NCBI GenBank assembly: GCA_028717405.1
Contig: JAQUNY010000007.1
Location: 1 to 25,122, forward strand
DNA length: 25,122 nt
Source: Eubacteriales bacterium
Lineage (GTDB): Bacteria > Bacillota > Clostridia > JAQUNY01
Direction: 5' to 3'
Notes under the pieces: model-generated
The model's input: only the letters and a program-made list of their open reading frames with translations
Databases searched by the model: none
Told to the model about the DNA's origin: nothing
Translations under genes and position numbers: made by a program
Part shown: piece after piece, positions 8,073 to 16,022 of the stretch
Layout of the letters: each line of letters opens with the position of its first letter
How positions within the stretch are numbered: the first letter of the stretch is position 1

Positions 8073-8101
8073 ATTATATTATCCCAACAGCTGTTTGTCA
8101 A
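8073..8101 (-). promoter_or_regulatory. consensus sigma-A promoter of the DUF4143 ATPase gene
   Basis: On the minus strand a perfect -35 TTGACA (8101-8096) and a perfect -10 TATAAT (8078-8073) are separated by exactly 17 bp. The predicted start is about 40 nt before the ATG at 8027. A second TATAAT-like sequence lies just downstream at about 8058-8063. This is the strongest promoter seen in the window and implies constitutive expression. The rest of the gap up to 8263 holds nothing recognisable. Confidence 0.85.
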
Positions 8102-8263
8102 GTGTCTCAATTGCATTATTTCTGTGCCGGTTCGGGCCATGGTTCAACAAGTTTTCCTGCTAAACCGCGATGAAATTTTCAACCTGTACTATATGTTATC
8201 AATGTTACCGCCGGTTTAAACAGCCTGTGATCATGTCCATCCTGCACCCTGCATTATTACGCC

Positions 8264-10270
8264 CTATTTCCTGCATCCCTTCTCCGCAACAACAAAATCA
8301 TGCGCAGGCACGGTAACCCGCTTGCCGTTGAAACCTATGTCACAGGGCACGTCTGAAAAATTGGCGTAAATACTCTCCCCGTTTGAAAATATTGTTTCCG
8401 TGAGGCCGGCGCTGTGTCTTACATAGCCTTCGATATCTTCAGTCGCCAGGTGCGCTGTCTTCGCAATGTCATCAGTCATTCGTTTCATTACGGCCGCATC
8501 TGTTTTTGTCTTTTCTTCTCCGCCATATGGCATGTCATACGCCAAACCGTCTGATGCATTCCAGTTCGGATTGAATAAATGGTGATAATAAACAATCGGC
8601 AGGCTCCCGTAGGATAAGTTGATCAGATAGGTGTCGTCTCCGGGAAATGTGTTTACGGCGCTCCTGAAGGTGTTGTATATGATCCGTCCATGATACGCGA
8701 CCTGATAAAGCGGGACATGTTCGTCAACATAAGCCGTCTGGAAATCCGGCCTTGCCGCCAGGCAGTAGACGCGGTCAGTCTCTGGAAGAGCCCAGTCCCT
8801 GCCTCCTTCAGAATGAGAGCTCCCGAAAAGCTTCTGTGCTTCACCCATTATCTTTTTCCACCACATGATATTGTCCCTGCGGGTCATCGGATGTTTAGGA
8901 TCATAACACTTTCTGGGCGACAGCAGGGTTATCTCATCGATATAATATGTCCCTTTTATCCCGAGTGCCGAGGTTTGCCTGAGCGACTTCAGAGCGTATT
9001 CTTCATAGGCGCGCCTGCCGCAGAGCAGGTAAACCTGCCCTCCTGCATATTGCGAACCTTTTGCCCTTGATCCGTCATGCTGCAGAGCGATATTTTCCAT
9101 GTCAAATGTGTCGGCGAGTGAATATGCGTCATGGTAATTATCATAGAGCGAAAGTGGATATCCTGACTCATGCGAATATCTTATCGTTTCCATCAGCCCT
9201 GCCTCTCCGCCGAACTTTTCCTCAACCGGGAACAGCTGTGGAAAAGCTCCATCATGTCCTGTGTAGTTCCAGCCAACCAGGCAGATCTCAACGGGGCCAA
9301 CGCCCTGGGTTTTCAGCTCGCGTATTATTTCCCTTACATTTTCAAAAGTCATATAAACTTTAAGCGGCGGCAGGTTGTCCGGAGTCTGCTCCAGTATTTC
9401 CGGCGGCACTGTTTTGACTCCCATCCGGCACCTCAGGCAAAGAGCTTTAGCTGCATATTCCAGAGTCGGATTGCCCTTCATTTTTTCTTTAAGAGTCGGC
9501 AATTTTTTTACTTCTCTGTTGTAGCGCCTGTAATACCTGCCTACGCCATCCCAGGCAGCCTCACCTCCGCTTAGAAGTTTGCAGCTGAACCCTATATCTT
9601 CAGGGCTTGCAGGCTCATCCCTGTAGTCTCTGACTGCAAATACCGCATCAATTGAATAAACACCGTCCCAATTGGTTTTCAGAAGCAAAGAGGCGTCAAA
9701 GGTTCCCCCCTCAATAACGGAAACAAGCGCCGTCTTCTCGCCTTTGCTTTTCCCCCGGATAATTGCAAACAGTGGCATATTACAAAGCGGCTTGTACGAA
9801 AAAGGGGCAAATAAGGGCATCTTGTATACCGCATTAATTTTCTTCTTTGCTTTGCAAATAACCCCGTTGTCCACAGGTATGACCAATTCGCTTCCATCGC
9901 CTTCTATTGCCGATGAAAGCCCCGGCATAAGCTGCAATGACTTCAAAATGCATGAACCTTTCTCTTCAAGAGAGTCGCAAGGCATCTTTACAGAGAATAA
10001 TATGCACGAATCGCCGCCATAAATATCAGCCACAACCGAGAAATGAATCCCGGTATGAGCATTCGAAACACGCCATATCCATGATACATCTTCTTTAAAT
10101 GAAACATTCCAGCCGTTTCCGTCAGAAACCTGTGACGAGCAGACCCTGCCATCGCCATCCCAGTATTCAATATACGCAGGACATACCGACTTATAGATGC
10201 CTGCGGCGTCTATCCCGCTGACAGAGGCTTTTAAGGGAATACCATCGACAGTTTTAGTGATTATATCCAT
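8264..10270 (-). CDS. putative glycoside hydrolase (GH101/GH129/DUF5696-like)
   Basis: 668-aa protein with no signal peptide, so probably cytoplasmic. Residues 1 to about 250 look like a beta-sandwich; 270-560 resemble a TIM barrel, with strands such as VEICLVGWNYTGHDG and YPLSLYDNYHDAY; the last 80 residues look like a small beta domain. Candidate catalytic residues are D445 in TYYIDEITLL and E488 in SSHSEGGRDW, flanked by YDPKHPMTRRDN. That arrangement is what I associate with DUF5696 and GH101/GH129 proteins, which act on alpha-linked N-acetylgalactosamine or related glycans, but the assignment is from memory and the substrate is unknown. AGGAAGG about 9 nt before the ATG supports the start. 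The divergent AraC gene is its probable regulator. Confidence 0.65.
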   Translation of the reverse strand: MDIITKTVDGIPLKASVSGIDAAGIYKSVCPAYIEYWDGDGRVCSSQVSDGNGWNVSFKEDVSWIWRVSNAHTGIHFSVVADIYGGDSCILFSVKMPCDSLEEKGSCILKSLQLMPGLSSAIEGDGSELVIPVDNGVICKAKKKINAVYKMPLFAPFSYKPLCNMPLFAIIRGKSKGEKTALVSVIEGGTFDASLLLKTNWDGVYSIDAVFAVRDYRDEPASPEDIGFSCKLLSGGEAAWDGVGRYYRRYNREVKKLPTLKEKMKGNPTLEYAAKALCLRCRMGVKTVPPEILEQTPDNLPPLKVYMTFENVREIIRELKTQGVGPVEICLVGWNYTGHDGAFPQLFPVEEKFGGEAGLMETIRYSHESGYPLSLYDNYHDAYSLADTFDMENIALQHDGSRAKGSQYAGGQVYLLCGRRAYEEYALKSLRQTSALGIKGTYYIDEITLLSPRKCYDPKHPMTRRDNIMWWKKIMGEAQKLFGSSHSEGGRDWALPETDRVYCLAARPDFQTAYVDEHVPLYQVAYHGRIIYNTFRSAVNTFPGDDTYLINLSYGSLPIVYYHHLFNPNWNASDGLAYDMPYGGEEKTKTDAAVMKRMTDDIAKTAHLATEDIEGYVRHSAGLTETIFSNGESIYANFSDVPCDIGFNGKRVTVPAHDFVVAEKGCRK

Positions 10271-10384
10271 TTTAGTGATCCTTCCTGTTCTTCGACATTT
10301 TTATATTTTTTTCTTTTTTTATATATGCCCATTATCCTGATTTGCATCCGCCTGATCCCACCCGGAACAGTCGGTGTCACATGG

Positions 10385-10413
10385 TTGATATTATAATATT
10401 CATGTTATATAGT
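10385..10413 (+). promoter_or_regulatory. promoter of the second AraC gene, overlapping a divergent -10
   Basis: On the plus strand TTGATA (10385-10390) and TATAGT (10408-10413) are 17 bp apart, placing transcription start near 10420, about 65 nt before the AraC ATG. A minus-strand TATAAT (10395-10390) for the glycoside hydrolase gene lies inside the same stretch, with only weak -35 candidates (TTTACT/ATTTAC). Overlapping divergent promoters of this type usually allow one AraC protein to control both genes. Confidence 0.6.
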
Positions 10414-10484
10414 AAATGTGAAATACAAACCTGCGTTTTAATAAAATAAACTTTTTGATAAAAAAGCATTACATGGGGGTTTTT

Positions 10485-11354
10485 ATGCTCCTCATCAACT
10501 CAAGGCCATTTATACGTAATATATATGTAAATGAATGGTTGCATTCTCAGCCTCAGGTAATTGCCCGTGACTGCCGCCTTTTCTATGTAGTCAAAGGTTC
10601 ACTTAATTTGTGCACATTTGGTTCCTGCTATAATATGACAGAGGGAAGCCTTATAATATTTAAGGCTGGCCTGTCTTATACTATTGACGCGGGCGGCTCT
10701 CCCGGCGCAAAATTTATCGTTGTAAATTTCGATTACACCATGAACCATTCCTCCCTGGATGCTTACATGACTCCCCGTCCGGTTTATGACTTCAAGCCTT
10801 GCGACATTATTGAAGATATTGTTTTTGAAGACTGTCTTTCCCTGAACAAGCCATTATTTATTAAGGATTTACCGCCGGCTGAAGCACAGCTGCTTGGAAT
10901 AGAAAATGAATACAGGCTTAATCTTCCCTACAGGCTTGAGAATATGTCGGTTTCTCTTCTCAGCCTGATAATTTTTGCCGTAAGGATTGCTGATTCGTCT
11001 TTTACCGGCAAAAAAGCTTTTTCAAATATGGCTGAAAAAACAGACATGATAATTAAATATGTCAATGAAAATTATAACAAGGAGATCAGCAACAGACTAT
11101 TGGCCAGCCAATTGAACTATCATCCCAATTATATAAACCGTGCCGTTAAAAATATCCTTGGATTAACCCTTCACCGGTATGTCCTGTCTGTCAGGCTCGG
11201 TAATGCAGTCAAAATGCTTCTTTTCACCGATAAAACCATATCTGAGGTCGCATTTGATACCGGCTTTAAAGATCTGTCGCATTTTACAATATGTTTTAAG
11301 AAGAAAACAGGGTTTTCACCGAGCGAATACAGGAAAAAACACTATGGTGTCTGA
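10485..11354 (+). CDS. AraC family transcriptional regulator
   Basis: 289-aa AraC/XylS-type regulator. The N-terminal 170 residues form a cupin-like sensor half (RLFYVVKGSL at 31-40, MTEGSLIIFKAG at 51-62). The C-terminal DNA-binding half has helix-turn-helix units near 200-222 (ISNRLLASQLNYHPNYINRA) and 251-271 (TISEVAFDTGFKDLSHFTIC), then the motif TGFSPSEYRKKH. The ATG at 10485 is preceded by GGGGG at 5 nt; in-frame TTG (10455) and ATG (10473) upstream lack such a site. It is transcribed away from the glycoside hydrolase gene and probably controls it in response to the glycan or its product, by analogy with other AraC/hydrolase pairs. Confidence 0.92.
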   Translation: MLLINSRPFIRNIYVNEWLHSQPQVIARDCRLFYVVKGSLNLCTFGSCYNMTEGSLIIFKAGLSYTIDAGGSPGAKFIVVNFDYTMNHSSLDAYMTPRPVYDFKPCDIIEDIVFEDCLSLNKPLFIKDLPPAEAQLLGIENEYRLNLPYRLENMSVSLLSLIIFAVRIADSSFTGKKAFSNMAEKTDMIIKYVNENYNKEISNRLLASQLNYHPNYINRAVKNILGLTLHRYVLSVRLGNAVKMLLFTDKTISEVAFDTGFKDLSHFTICFKKKTGFSPSEYRKKHYGV

Positions 11355-11377
11355 CTTTTTCAGAAAGGATGAATGCT

Positions 11378-12391
11378 ATGAAAATCAACAAAATTGTTAT
11401 GCTCTTTTGCCTTGTGTCAGCTTCGATCATGATCCTTGCCTTCAGCTCCTGTGTGAGCTCCGGCAGGGACGGAGATCTGACATTAACGCCACTGCCATCA
11501 ATAACTGTAACACAAAATTCACCGTACAAGGGAACTCCCTCTCTCCCGGTTTCCTCATCAGCCCCGGCCTCCACGCCAGCCTCCGCACAGGCTTCAGTTT
11601 CAGCCCCGGCCTCCGCACAGGCTTCAACTTCAGCAGTATCTCCGGCAACCTCTGCTCCGGTGTCTGAAAATGAAACTATGAATATTGCCGTGTATTATCT
11701 CAAGGATAAAAACGGATTATATCTTGTGCGCGAGGTCCATAAGCTGAAAAAGACCCTCGGAGTAGCAAAAGCTGCCCTTAACGAGCTGATATCATCATCT
11801 CCGTTTACAGAAGGAGCATACCGCATCATACCTCCGGATACAAAAATCCTGGGGATAAATATTGATAATGGTATCGCAACAGTGGATTTTTCCGGTGAAG
11901 TGCTGGATGCGCAGACAGGTTCAGGCGGCGAATCGCTTGGCATACAAAGCATTGTGAACACATTGACGGAGTTTCCTTCAATAGATGCAGTCCGTTTTAC
12001 TGTCGAAGGCAGTGTCGAAAAAGCCATCGATTGGTGGGGACATGTCGGTCTGTACCAGCAGCCTTTTCGTCAGGACCTGAATTATGTATATGAACCGCCT
12101 GTCTGGATCATCACTCCCTTTGAGGGACAGGATATCTCTCCCGGCTTTACCCTGAGAGGCAGCGCAAGGGTATTTGAAGCCACTGTCAGTTACCGGATCA
12201 GAGATGAAGGCGGCACGGTGCTGGCCTCCGGATTTGTCACTGCTGACAAAGGTGCTCCGGATAGAGGGGAATTTATCAGTGATATCAGTTTTACACCTTC
12301 AACCGGAGGTGAGGGCTCAATAGAGGTGTTTGAAGTGAGTATGAAAGACGGAAGCGACCTTCACATGGTAACTGTGCCGGTAAAATGGTGA
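11378..12391 (+). CDS. GerMN-Gmad2 domain lipoprotein
   Basis: 337-aa probable lipoprotein. A basic N-terminus and hydrophobic stretch end at FSSC, with Cys25 as the likely lipidated residue; Phe at -3 is a weak lipobox residue. Residues 36-100 are a low-complexity Ser/Ala/Pro/Thr linker with two 10-aa repeats (SAPASAQAS). Residues about 103-220 match the GerMN fold (NIAVYYLKD, GIATVDFSGE, SLGIQSIVNTLTEF, VRFTVEG), and about 242-335 the Ig-like Gmad2 domain (VWIITPFEGQDISPGFTLRG, PVKW end). Such proteins stand on the outer face of the membrane; the domains are named from B. subtilis GerM, needed in germination and sporulation. ATG at 11378 is chosen because AGAAAGG stands 9 nt upstream; ATG at 11369 directly abuts that site. 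It starts 23 bp after the AraC stop and may be read from the same promoter. Confidence 0.9.
   Translation: MKINKIVMLFCLVSASIMILAFSSCVSSGRDGDLTLTPLPSITVTQNSPYKGTPSLPVSSSAPASTPASAQASVSAPASAQASTSAVSPATSAPVSENETMNIAVYYLKDKNGLYLVREVHKLKKTLGVAKAALNELISSSPFTEGAYRIIPPDTKILGINIDNGIATVDFSGEVLDAQTGSGGESLGIQSIVNTLTEFPSIDAVRFTVEGSVEKAIDWWGHVGLYQQPFRQDLNYVYEPPVWIITPFEGQDISPGFTLRGSARVFEATVSYRIRDEGGTVLASGFVTADKGAPDRGEFISDISFTPSTGGEGSIEVFEVSMKDGSDLHMVTVPVKW
11579..11638 (+). repeat. 30-bp coding tandem repeat (two copies)
   Basis: Two 30-bp units at 11579-11608 and 11609-11638, identical over the first 18 bases (GCCTCCGCACAGGCTTCA), encode the repeated Ala/Ser/Pro decapeptide in the linker of the GerMN lipoprotein. 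The unit length is a multiple of three, so copy-number changes would keep the frame and alter linker length. Confidence 0.8.
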
Positions 12392-12488
12392 TTCAGGTGA
12401 TATTCCTGTGTTCCTGTTATGGATTACCAATTTTGCGATATCTGTCTGTACTACACAAATCGCACTACACCATATGAGATGCTTCAGT

Positions 12489-13922
12489 CTATTCAGCTAA
12501 AAGATTCTGCAGCGTTTGCACCCAGCTTGTCGTACTGTTCAGGTTCAGATGGTTCAGGAACAGGATATCTGTCAGCGGTATATTTTTAAAATATTCACGG
12601 AGTTTTATGCTTCCGTGGCGTGGGTCAACAACATAAATCGTATTATAATGCTCTGTCAGGAATGGCACCATTGCATTTCCATATGAGTCTTTGATGACCA
12701 GTATGCTTAGCCCTTCAGGATTATCCGGGACATTTATCACGGTCAGGGGGTTATCTCCCGCAATAAAATTGCTGTAGTTCGATCCAAATGTCAGTATGCT
12801 CGAGCCAAACTCCATTATGTTCCAATCTTTGTCATACACTTTCATTGTGTGTGGTTTTACAGGAAAATAGGCATACAATGTGTCGCGAAAAGCTTTTATC
12901 CGCTCATCACCCGTGAAAGTATACAATCCCCCCACAAACGGCTCTCCTATGATTGTTTCCTTCATACTTGAAATACCTGCGGGCTGAAAACCAGCAGCCC
13001 CGGCAAAGCACCGGTAGGCATAATATGCCCCCCGCGCGGTCCAGTGGTGATCTGAATAAAAATATATGTATTCACCCCGGTGAGCCCAAAGCTCATCAAA
13101 GACAAAAACAAATCTCACCTTAGGTCCAATAGCTGGTCTTATAGTATCCGGGCTTGAACCGGCACTCAAATCACCTGGCGTCTCTGCTACAGCAGTGCTG
13201 CTGTCAGCAGTAGCTTCACACATCGCCTGTATTTCAAGAAGGCTTTGCCTTTGGTCCAAAAGAGCTCCCTTAAATTCATTGCCGTCAAGCAGCATTGCCG
13301 ACAGCGGAGCTGGCAGGATTATTATCCTGGTATGCGGAAAAGCGTCGGCATACTGCTCAGCGACGGCTACGAACTGTCTGGCTCCCGCTTCATAATAATC
13401 AGCCATCGAATACGCCGCATTTTTATAAATCAACACGCCGTTTTTCAAATAATCCGTCTCAGGCAACTGTCCCGCCTCACTGAAAGTCGGGACCGCTTCT
13501 TCCGGAAAACCACCTCCGCTTCCCGGACTTTCTCCGGATGCATCCGGTGTAACGATTTGTCCTGCCTCATCCTGCCTTCCCGTCGCTGCTGGAGGTATAT
13601 AAGCGATCCTGCCGCTGTCTCCGGTAATCAGGTCAAGCCCGTACAATACACTGAATTTCTGCTGTGATTTTACGAGAAAATCGCGCATGAAAAAAGTGTC
13701 GGTAACAAAATTGTCTATTCCTCTGAAAGCGCTTCCGTCGACTACTGTCGAAATATTGACTTCCGGGAATCCCGCCAGAGCCCTCTGCTCAGCTTCTGAA
13801 ATCTCAGGCCTGTCCTTCTGGAACAGGTTGAGTGACGCCACCAAAAGCCATGCTGCCGCAATAACGGTGAAGCCTGATATATTTACAATTTTATTTGTCC
13901 TGCCAAATCTGCTTTCTTTCAT
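12489..13922 (-). CDS. DHHW/AlgX-like SGNH-hydrolase-fold protein
   Basis: 477-aa membrane-anchored protein of the DHHW group, related to AlgJ/AlgX, which work with MBOAT proteins to O-acetylate polysaccharides outside the membrane. One hydrophobic segment is at about 14-34 (IVNISGFTVIAAAWLLVASL). The catalytic-type motif YSDHHWTARG has DHHW at 291-294, and a serine-type motif VIKDSYGNAMVPFL has S413. Two low-complexity acidic/Ser/Gly/Pro stretches at about 110-150 and 236-265 look like insertions into the core. ATG at 13922 is preferred with AAGG 7 nt upstream; the reading frame could also start at GTG 13928. It begins 33 bp after the MBOAT stop, clearly one operon. The target polymer (peptidoglycan, teichoic acid or exopolysaccharide) is unknown. 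Confidence 0.88.
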   Translation of the reverse strand: MKESRFGRTNKIVNISGFTVIAAAWLLVASLNLFQKDRPEISEAEQRALAGFPEVNISTVVDGSAFRGIDNFVTDTFFMRDFLVKSQQKFSVLYGLDLITGDSGRIAYIPPAATGRQDEAGQIVTPDASGESPGSGGGFPEEAVPTFSEAGQLPETDYLKNGVLIYKNAAYSMADYYEAGARQFVAVAEQYADAFPHTRIIILPAPLSAMLLDGNEFKGALLDQRQSLLEIQAMCEATADSSTAVAETPGDLSAGSSPDTIRPAIGPKVRFVFVFDELWAHRGEYIYFYSDHHWTARGAYYAYRCFAGAAGFQPAGISSMKETIIGEPFVGGLYTFTGDERIKAFRDTLYAYFPVKPHTMKVYDKDWNIMEFGSSILTFGSNYSNFIAGDNPLTVINVPDNPEGLSILVIKDSYGNAMVPFLTEHYNTIYVVDPRHGSIKLREYFKNIPLTDILFLNHLNLNSTTSWVQTLQNLLAE

Positions 13923-13955
13923 TTTCACACCTTAGTGCACCCTCCGCCACATCAT

Positions 13956-15371
13956 TCAAAAGCGGAAATACAGGAATGGATTATAGCTGCTTCCCGCAAG
14001 AAGCATTGTCCCCAGGGCTATCCCCGCCGCCGTAAATGCTGTTTTTGCCACCCTTGACGCTATAACATATCTGTTTTCAGGCAATATTTTTTTCATCCTG
14101 CAGCTTAAAGCGGGAACAACAGGAGCAGCAAAAACAGCCGCTACAATGAGGATAACAGCATTGTCGCGCAGCAGTGCAATCGAAAATATTTCTGATGCCT
14201 GCACCCCGATGCCCAGGAATCTGCCCGTCCCTCCGATAATATTATCTGAAAAATAAAAAAGTGTCCAACCGAACAATGTCACTGCGGCCATGTATACATA
14301 ACTCACCACAGCTGAAATAATACCGGGAAGTCTGGCAAACAATCTGAGCAGCAAGGCCTTCTCGGCAATCAGCAATATGCCGTAATAAACCCCCCAAATG
14401 ACGAAATTCCATGATGCCCCATGCCATAAGCCTGTCAGTGACCATACTATAAATGCATTCCTTGCCCAGTATCTGCGGTTGCCTCCAATAGGAATATAAA
14501 CATAATCCCTGAAGAAGCTCCCCAGCGAAATATGCCAGCGCCGCCAGAATTCAGTCACATTGCGCGAAATATAAGGATAGTTGAAGTTTTCCTTAAATCT
14601 GAATCCGAATATTCGTCCAAGGCCAATGGCCATATCGGAATAACCTGAAAAATCATAATAAATCTGCATCGCGTAGAAAAGTATCCCGATCCATGAACCA
14701 AAGACTGATGTTCGGTTCAGGTCAGCCCCAAGGATGGCGTCGGCAGCTCTGCCACAGGTATTAGCTATAAGTACCTTTTTTAGCAGTCCCGCGGTAAATC
14801 TGAACAAGCCTTCATTTATGTCTTCAATGTTCATCTTCCTGTCTTCGAGTTGCTTTTCAATATCCGCATATCTCACAATTGGTCCTGCCACAAGCTGCGG
14901 GAAAAAGGATATGTAGAGCAGCAGCCTGGCAAATGACTTTTGGCACTCAGCTGTGCCACGATAAAGGTCGAATATGTATGACATCGCCTGAAATGTGAAA
15001 AAGCTGATGCCAAGCGGCAGCGCAACACCCGGCACAGAAATTTCAACCGGGAACAGCCCGTTGATAATCCCTGTCATAAACGAAAGATATTTGAAGAAGA
15101 AAAGCGGGCACAGGTCCACAATGACGGCTAAAATCAGAAGCAGCCTGCGTTCGCGAAGGCTTTCAGTCTTATTGATCAGCAGCCCGAAAATATAGTTTAC
15201 AAAGACAAGTCCTATCATCAATATTATATACACCGGCTCGCCCCATGCGTAAAATACCAGCGAGAACAATAGAAGGACCGCCCTCCTCTGGCTGTTGCGC
15301 CTTACGGTAAAATAGCATATCAGCAACGCCGGGAGAAATATGTATATGAAAAGCAGACTTGAAAAAAGCAT
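13956..15371 (-). CDS. MBOAT family O-acyltransferase (AlgI/DltB-like)
   Basis: 471-aa polytopic membrane protein of the MBOAT family, which passes acyl groups, usually acetyl, from inside the cell to a carrier or polymer outside. The first residues (MLFSSLLFIYIFLPALLICY) are the usual AlgI-type start. The two MBOAT landmarks are H280 in TEFWRRWHISLGSFFRDYVYIP and the invariant H317 in GLWHGASWNF. Length matches AlgI-type proteins. It is followed 33 bp downstream by the DHHW protein gene, the expected partner. The gene starts 75 bp behind atpC with no terminator visible in between, so some transcription may come from the atp operon. No polysaccharide synthesis genes are nearby, so the acceptor is not known. 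Confidence 0.94.
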   Translation of the reverse strand: MLFSSLLFIYIFLPALLICYFTVRRNSQRRAVLLLFSLVFYAWGEPVYIILMIGLVFVNYIFGLLINKTESLRERRLLLILAVIVDLCPLFFFKYLSFMTGIINGLFPVEISVPGVALPLGISFFTFQAMSYIFDLYRGTAECQKSFARLLLYISFFPQLVAGPIVRYADIEKQLEDRKMNIEDINEGLFRFTAGLLKKVLIANTCGRAADAILGADLNRTSVFGSWIGILFYAMQIYYDFSGYSDMAIGLGRIFGFRFKENFNYPYISRNVTEFWRRWHISLGSFFRDYVYIPIGGNRRYWARNAFIVWSLTGLWHGASWNFVIWGVYYGILLIAEKALLLRLFARLPGIISAVVSYVYMAAVTLFGWTLFYFSDNIIGGTGRFLGIGVQASEIFSIALLRDNAVILIVAAVFAAPVVPALSCRMKKILPENRYVIASRVAKTAFTAAGIALGTMLLAGSSYNPFLYFRF

Positions 15372-15446
15372 ATTGTTTTACTTCTCCAAAGTTAATTACT
15401 CAGCTTAAAAATCCATTATCCGGTGATCCTGCGCTTGTCCCGTCTT

Positions 15447-15863
15447 TTAATCATTATGAGACCTTTTTGTTACTCTCAGTCTGACCATTGCACGCGCAAG
15501 CATTGCACGTGCAAGCTGGTATTCCTGCATGCTTTTTCTCTGCCTGATTTTTTCCCTTGCCGCCTGTTCAGCTCTCTCCGCCCGTCTGATATCGATATCT
15601 TCAGGCCATTCAGCAGTTTGCAGCATGACAAGGACATTATCCTGGAATATTGTGGCAAAACCTGCCGATGCCGCCGCTTCCCGCCAGGTCTCTTCGTCCT
15701 TCCGGATTTTAAGCAGTCCCTCTGCAAGCATAACTACCATCGGATGGTGTCCTGCCATTATACCCATCTCTCCGTCCGACGCGTTTAAAACTATCATTTC
15801 GACATCATCGTTGTAAAACGAATGCTCCGGTGTTATGACAGTTAAATGAAATTTTGCCGCCAT
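15447..15863 (-). CDS. atpC: ATP synthase F1 epsilon subunit
   Basis: 138 aa, the normal length. The N-terminal beta-sandwich has the family pattern FHLTVITPEHSFYNDDVEMI, DGEMGIMAGHHPMVVML and WPEDIDIRRAERAEQAA; a C-terminal two-helix region (about 86-138) follows, with few acidic and many basic residues. Epsilon forms part of the central rotor with gamma and the c-ring and can inhibit ATP hydrolysis. The ATG has GGAGG 6 nt upstream. It is the last gene of the atp operon but is separated from atpD by an unusually long 159-bp gap. Confidence 0.96.
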   Translation of the reverse strand: MAAKFHLTVITPEHSFYNDDVEMIVLNASDGEMGIMAGHHPMVVMLAEGLLKIRKDEETWREAAASAGFATIFQDNVLVMLQTAEWPEDIDIRRAERAEQAAREKIRQRKSMQEYQLARAMLARAMVRLRVTKRSHND

Positions 15864-15987
15864 CCTGATCCTCCGGTTCTTCTTCTCTGTAATTCGGCAT
15901 TTTCAGGTTATATTTCAGGCCTCCTGCATTTCTGCTCACTGCTTTGTTTTAATCTCTGCTGCAACTTTATTACAAGCTTACATCAAA

Positions 15988-16001
15988 GCTCCTCCCGGAG
16001 C
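15988..16001 (-). other. small stem-loop in the atpD-atpC gap
   Basis: A 5-bp stem with a 4-nt loop (GCTCC GGGA GGAGC on the minus strand) lies 22 bp after the atpD stop. It is too short and lacks a T-run to be a convincing terminator; it could affect processing or the epsilon-to-beta ratio. The remainder of the 159-bp gap shows nothing else. Confidence 0.25.
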
Positions 16002-16022
16002 CTCGTGGCGATGACCTGCGTC

